Below, piece after piece: positions 27,901 through 29,611 of a DNA stretch of 29,611 nucleotides. Numbering within the stretch: position 1 is the first letter of the stretch; each line of letters starts with the position of its first letter. The DNA is from Symbiodinium natans. Its lineage: Eukaryota; Sar; Dinophyceae; Suessiales; Symbiodiniaceae. The notes beneath the pieces were generated by a model. That model worked only from the letters and a program-made list of their open reading frames with translations, made no database searches and had not been told where the DNA came from. The stretch is taken from positions 618,865 through 648,475 of the forward strand of contig CAJNDS010002133.1 in NCBI GenBank assembly GCA_905221605.1, in the 5' to 3' direction. The translations under genes were made by a program, and so were the position numbers.

Positions 27901-29419
27901 TAGGTTTGTTGGGAGCAGGAGGCGTACCCCTTCCGCGGTCCTGGACGGCGTTAGGAGAAGAGCCCGTAACCACCACCTGCCTGTGCACGGTTTGGGGTTT
28001 TTCCGTGGCCCCCGTTTGCTTCGAGCTTTGCTTGTGTTTGGTCAAGGCGGACTTGACCTGTTGAAACGTAGCCTCGTCCGAGGCCTGACTTTGCTTACAC
28101 TTCTTCAGCACCGAGAGCAGGACCTCGCACAGCGAAGGTTGTCGTTCGGGAGTGCCAGCCGGCCGGGGCGACTCCCTGGAGCGAGCCGGCTTTTTGGCCC
28201 ATTTGTCCAAGAAGGAAGTAAGGGCATCCGCCAAGGAGTCCTCGTCAGGGTTGTCAGGAGCTCTGTCGTGGTCGTTGTTTGACCCGGTTTTTGGCTTGCG
28301 TCTGCCCCGCCCCCCTTTGAGCTGGTTAAGCAAAACGTCACGCACTGTGTCCTCAGAAGTCGCACCTACGGGCCGGGGCGGAAGTCCGAGGGACAAAAGA
28401 GACAAAACGGCACGACGTTGACGACGACGGAGCCTGACCTTGGCGAAACGGAGTTGGAGCTTCCTGACTGCCGAGCAAGACCGAGCAGGTGAGAGACGCC
28501 ACAGCCCCCCTAGCCCCACAACGTTCCTGACTCCAGTCAGTCTCCGAGAGCCAACCCTGCGTGCCGGACGTGCAGGCCACCAAGCCCTCTGAAGCCAAAG
28601 CCTTCCCTCCGGACAACGTAAAGTAAACTGGAGCTTGCGGCGATTGCGCATGCGGCTACGAACAACAGGCTCGCATTCACTAACGCTGTCACAGACGTCA
28701 CTGAGGGCACTGCCGGTTGTCACAGGCCTGAGTTCTGAGGCCTTGGACTGGAGGTGCTTCCACCGCACCCAGAAGCGGAAAACTTCCCAGAAAAGCTCCC
28801 CTAAGAGAACTAGCGTCAAAAGCAGGCCGTAAAGGCCACAACTGAAACTTGGCCCGAAGGCCGCGTGCGACTGAGGCAACACCAAAGGCTGAGCACACTG
28901 CCACCTCTGGTTCTGTGTCGTTAACAAGGAACTGTGGCGAGACTCAGGAATGGGTAAGCTCCACACCCGAGTCTCGGGAACGATCCGAGGCCACAAAAGC
29001 AGCGAACTGGCATTACTAAAAGTGGTTCCCCTAAGAAGTTTAGGCAAAACCTCAAAACAAAGACACGGCTTCTGCTCAACAAGAGTGCCAAGGTCCTTCC
29101 CAGGGGACCCAGCGTCTCCAGAGCCGAAGACAGCGCGAGGCGTCACGTCGGCAGCAGCCCATGAGAGCTGCTCAAAGCTAAAAGAGTGAACTACGGGGGC
29201 CCGCGTAGGGCCGGTCGTTGAACTTCCGTTGAAGTCCTCTCGTGGGTAAGCCCACAAGTTCGTCTTGGTAGGGCAAGCAGCGGCAGGGCAGAGCAAGCAG
29301 AGCAGGAGAACCCACCCCCACCTAACCAAACCACCCAACCCTTGCCCCTTGCCTTTGAAAGTGTGCTTGCATGGATGCGTGGTATCCACACATCCCGCTC
29401 CGAAGAGCGAATTTTGCAT
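24719..29419 (-). CDS. retrotransposon ORF1 with OTU cysteine protease domain
   Basis: 1566 codons from the ATG at 29419; the frame stays open upstream of that ATG with hydrophilic codons, so the true start may lie further 5'. The N-terminus has a hydrophobic stretch at about residues 31-48 (WGWVLLLCLLCPAAA), resembling a signal peptide, and a second at about 191-215 (GLYGLLLTLVLLGELFW), both unusual for a LINE ORF1. A basic, Pro/Ser-rich region follows. At about 960-1125 lies an OTU domain: GDGDCGFRSL holds the Asp-Gly-Asp-Cys nucleophile motif and NEHYTYM supplies the catalytic His. A C2H2-like finger (CPLC...HMKLVH) spans about 1357-1387 and a CRRC motif with a later Cys lies near 1453-1474. 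The C-terminus overlaps ORF2 in another frame. OTU enzymes cut ubiquitin-type linkages or act as viral-type proteases; the role here, perhaps polyprotein processing or evading host ubiquitination, is inference. Confidence 0.85.
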   Translation of the reverse strand: MQNSLFGAGCVDTTHPCKHTFKGKGQGLGGLVRWGWVLLLCLLCPAAACPTKTNLWAYPREDFNGSSTTGPTRAPVVHSFSFEQLSWAAADVTPRAVFGSGDAGSPGKDLGTLVEQKPCLCFEVLPKLLRGTTFSNASSLLLWPRIVPETRVWSLPIPESRHSSLLTTQNQRWQCAQPLVLPQSHAAFGPSFSCGLYGLLLTLVLLGELFWEVFRFWVRWKHLQSKASELRPVTTGSALSDVCDSVSECEPVVRSRMRNRRKLQFTLRCPEGRLWLQRAWWPARPARRVGSRRLTGVRNVVGLGGLWRLSPARSCSAVRKLQLRFAKVRLRRRQRRAVLSLLSLGLPPRPVGATSEDTVRDVLLNQLKGGRGRRKPKTGSNNDHDRAPDNPDEDSLADALTSFLDKWAKKPARSRESPRPAGTPERQPSLCEVLLSVLKKCKQSQASDEATFQQVKSALTKHKQSSKQTGATEKPQTVHRQVVVTGSSPNAVQDRGRGTPPAPNKPSPSPAPVSRAPSQQGRQVLGINSSEWTNNPIFLHRKTVLEVIQDGRMLEGNCTAVQSTQELLELQDTWLAFDCKQPLTVLATGEARGSRGCCLARASLRRGPLSAGFSCEEVGVLVLGEEGYAPKLKPASKVALSKFKAPAKALIRIVAPSHYRACCKESRQWDSPQAIVSEMAQWKVEGPSTQASSLTGGNWQWTKHKGSDQLIGHLKVSESLAQALAPHSGRRGIFISLIKDLKTPARIGWTPKHEDEEPDDYLSRCSSFASARGASLKYRCGGGNDLGVVRKDGEAEEVRAVVVNVRAPKDWEAEGLLAFLLEQKWLEPQVLNKRGQSWLVKGTPPHPASTWRYIDAEDPSITVHVTKAQGKPPSVRETVPLRAPRAKLSEVSARPAEQRRGRAPPDAATGAGAGPRAGKDTQEIGSDRARSRSREKDTTESSKAPPLAPVFDPMTDALSSGWKIRDLGGDGDCGFRSLSGAMHHAKGTPFPDDVAVDQARCKGATIRTQCLSHIRKHVDRYAAFLQPDVDGGDMDTEDLEMYLGSMAHPRAWIDGIMIQAAAEKYGQVVVIWHKSKPQMDAAGLVTQANWQRTTLAPDWAKDGMPKMAKDKSPIVLRLENEHYTYMVPPEGSEVPLAWLRETSVPHRRLLQGSAGPGSEVSVATPSLHSLRSCLDRRQGATHSGSAEDSRSLSAATPSVYTVAKGPLQASPKPSKSRPEASEGSRPRKSRRVEAFSTGPHSPGRGKPSFGSAFSSGSPGCKAHSPSECNCKAEVAPEPSLSKGPSTPSLHTFMRHAAQEAPKPQLDPAASLEPPEVPPRRRLKRKQHPLGEDEDTGHEPLTFSEKSGHRKNRISTVSWPCPLCKAVFTWTGHDKALSQKQRHMKLVHNTRLSAVGGSKSDKMKDQWEKNPRQFKSGAEATKKALLRAKQLKDQQRHDLAHATSMGLFPCIKKTWFCRRCLVKGNTRQITDKACEPEEWGWKNGWALRGLTGRPWPRPVTCPNRKLRSSRSKPPGWFRTLVLAKMSSLRQLGVGLPLERPSGERMRGTLLSPLLFLASSTLRCRCPA

Positions 29420-29503
29420 CTTGTGTAACTTCTTAGGCCTCCGCGGCTCTTTTTGGGGGTCTTCATTTTTCTTCTCTTCTGGGTCAGCACTGCAAGAACC
29501 TAC

Positions 29504-29576
29504 CCATGGCCACCATGAGGAGGATGCAGCCCACGTACACCGCGGGGAGGTCCAGAATTGTACGCTGCACCAAAGC
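29504..29576 (-). CDS. candidate upstream exon of the RLWC membrane protein
   Basis: A 73-nt segment bounded by GACAG at its 5' side and the donor GGTAGG at 29503-29502. It is open in one frame, giving 24 codons plus one base, with a hydrophobic stretch (LPAVYVGCILLMVAM) that looks like a membrane helix. It ends in phase 1, and the exon starting near 21090 needs two leading bases (CA or TG) from its acceptor, so the phases fit. If correct, the intervening 8.4-kb intron is almost entirely the retrotransposon. The alternative is that this is unrelated sequence or the 5' untranslated part of the element. Moderate confidence only, because the window ends 35 bases upstream. Confidence 0.45.
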
Positions 29577-29611
29577 CTGTCTTCTTATTATTGCTCTTGC
29601 TCTTGCAGTTG

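Larger units (their letters stand above)
21097..29503 (-). mobile_element. non-LTR retrotransposon (LINE) with OTU protease, APE endonuclease and RT
   Basis: An element of about 8.4 kb read on the minus strand. In order it encodes a long ORF1 with an OTU-type cysteine protease domain and zinc-finger-like motifs, an ORF2 with apurinic-type endonuclease followed by reverse transcriptase, and a C-terminal CX2C-H-X4C domain in a third frame. I see no long terminal repeats, integrase or RNase H, so this is a LINE-type element copying by target-primed reverse transcription (family knowledge). The 5' limit is inferred from a candidate intron donor at 29503 and the 3' limit from the last ORF stop at 21097. 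No target-site duplication or 3' tail could be recognised. Each catalytic motif checked is intact, so the copy looks young, yet its three reading frames are offset. Clade is not assigned. Confidence 0.85.

Overview
The window reads as nuclear DNA of a dinoflagellate, most likely a Symbiodiniaceae-type genome. The evidence is GC-rich coding sequence, very many interstitial TTTAGGG/CCCTAAA tracts, short exons that all read on the minus strand (dinoflagellate genomes are known for long one-directional gene clusters), frequent GC as well as GT intron donors, a membrane protein with the 'RLWC(I/V/T)(F/Y)E' motif common in dinoflagellate gene catalogues, and a large non-LTR retrotransposon. Taxon assignment is an inference; no marker gene is present.

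Layout. (1) Positions 1 to about 19,660 are an exon-intron landscape in which introns and spacers are packed with telomere-type 7-mers in both orientations. Long reading frames are rare here, but many 34 to 190 nt segments are open on the minus strand, begin after AG, end before GT or GC, and join neighbours in phase. Three models are well supported by phase: 5343 to 2286 (nine exons, 283 codons plus stop), 19655 to 18248 (five exons), and 13692 to 13219 (two exons). A larger gene at about 9940 to 6364 carries a duplicated Gly/Ala-rich exon module. Further exons lie at 1533-1646, 10702-10894, 11930-12494, 12654-12971, 14159-14966, 15343-16609, 17362-17457 and 17942-18035. (2) Positions 20176-21090 encode the multi-pass C-terminal part of the RLWC-type membrane protein. 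(3) Positions about 21097-29500 are one non-LTR retrotransposon on the minus strand. ORF1 (1566 aa) carries an OTU-type cysteine protease domain and zinc-finger-like motifs. ORF2 carries AP-endonuclease and reverse transcriptase. A third frame carries the C-terminal CX2C...HX4C domain. The three frames are linked by two successive -1 steps. (4) Positions 29504-29576 look like an upstream host exon whose phase fits the exon at 21090, so the retrotransposon appears to make up nearly all of one intron.

Most plus-strand open frames are antisense shadows of these exons. Exon models were made by eye from splice-site and phase logic and need transcript support; the retrotransposon domains are much more certain.
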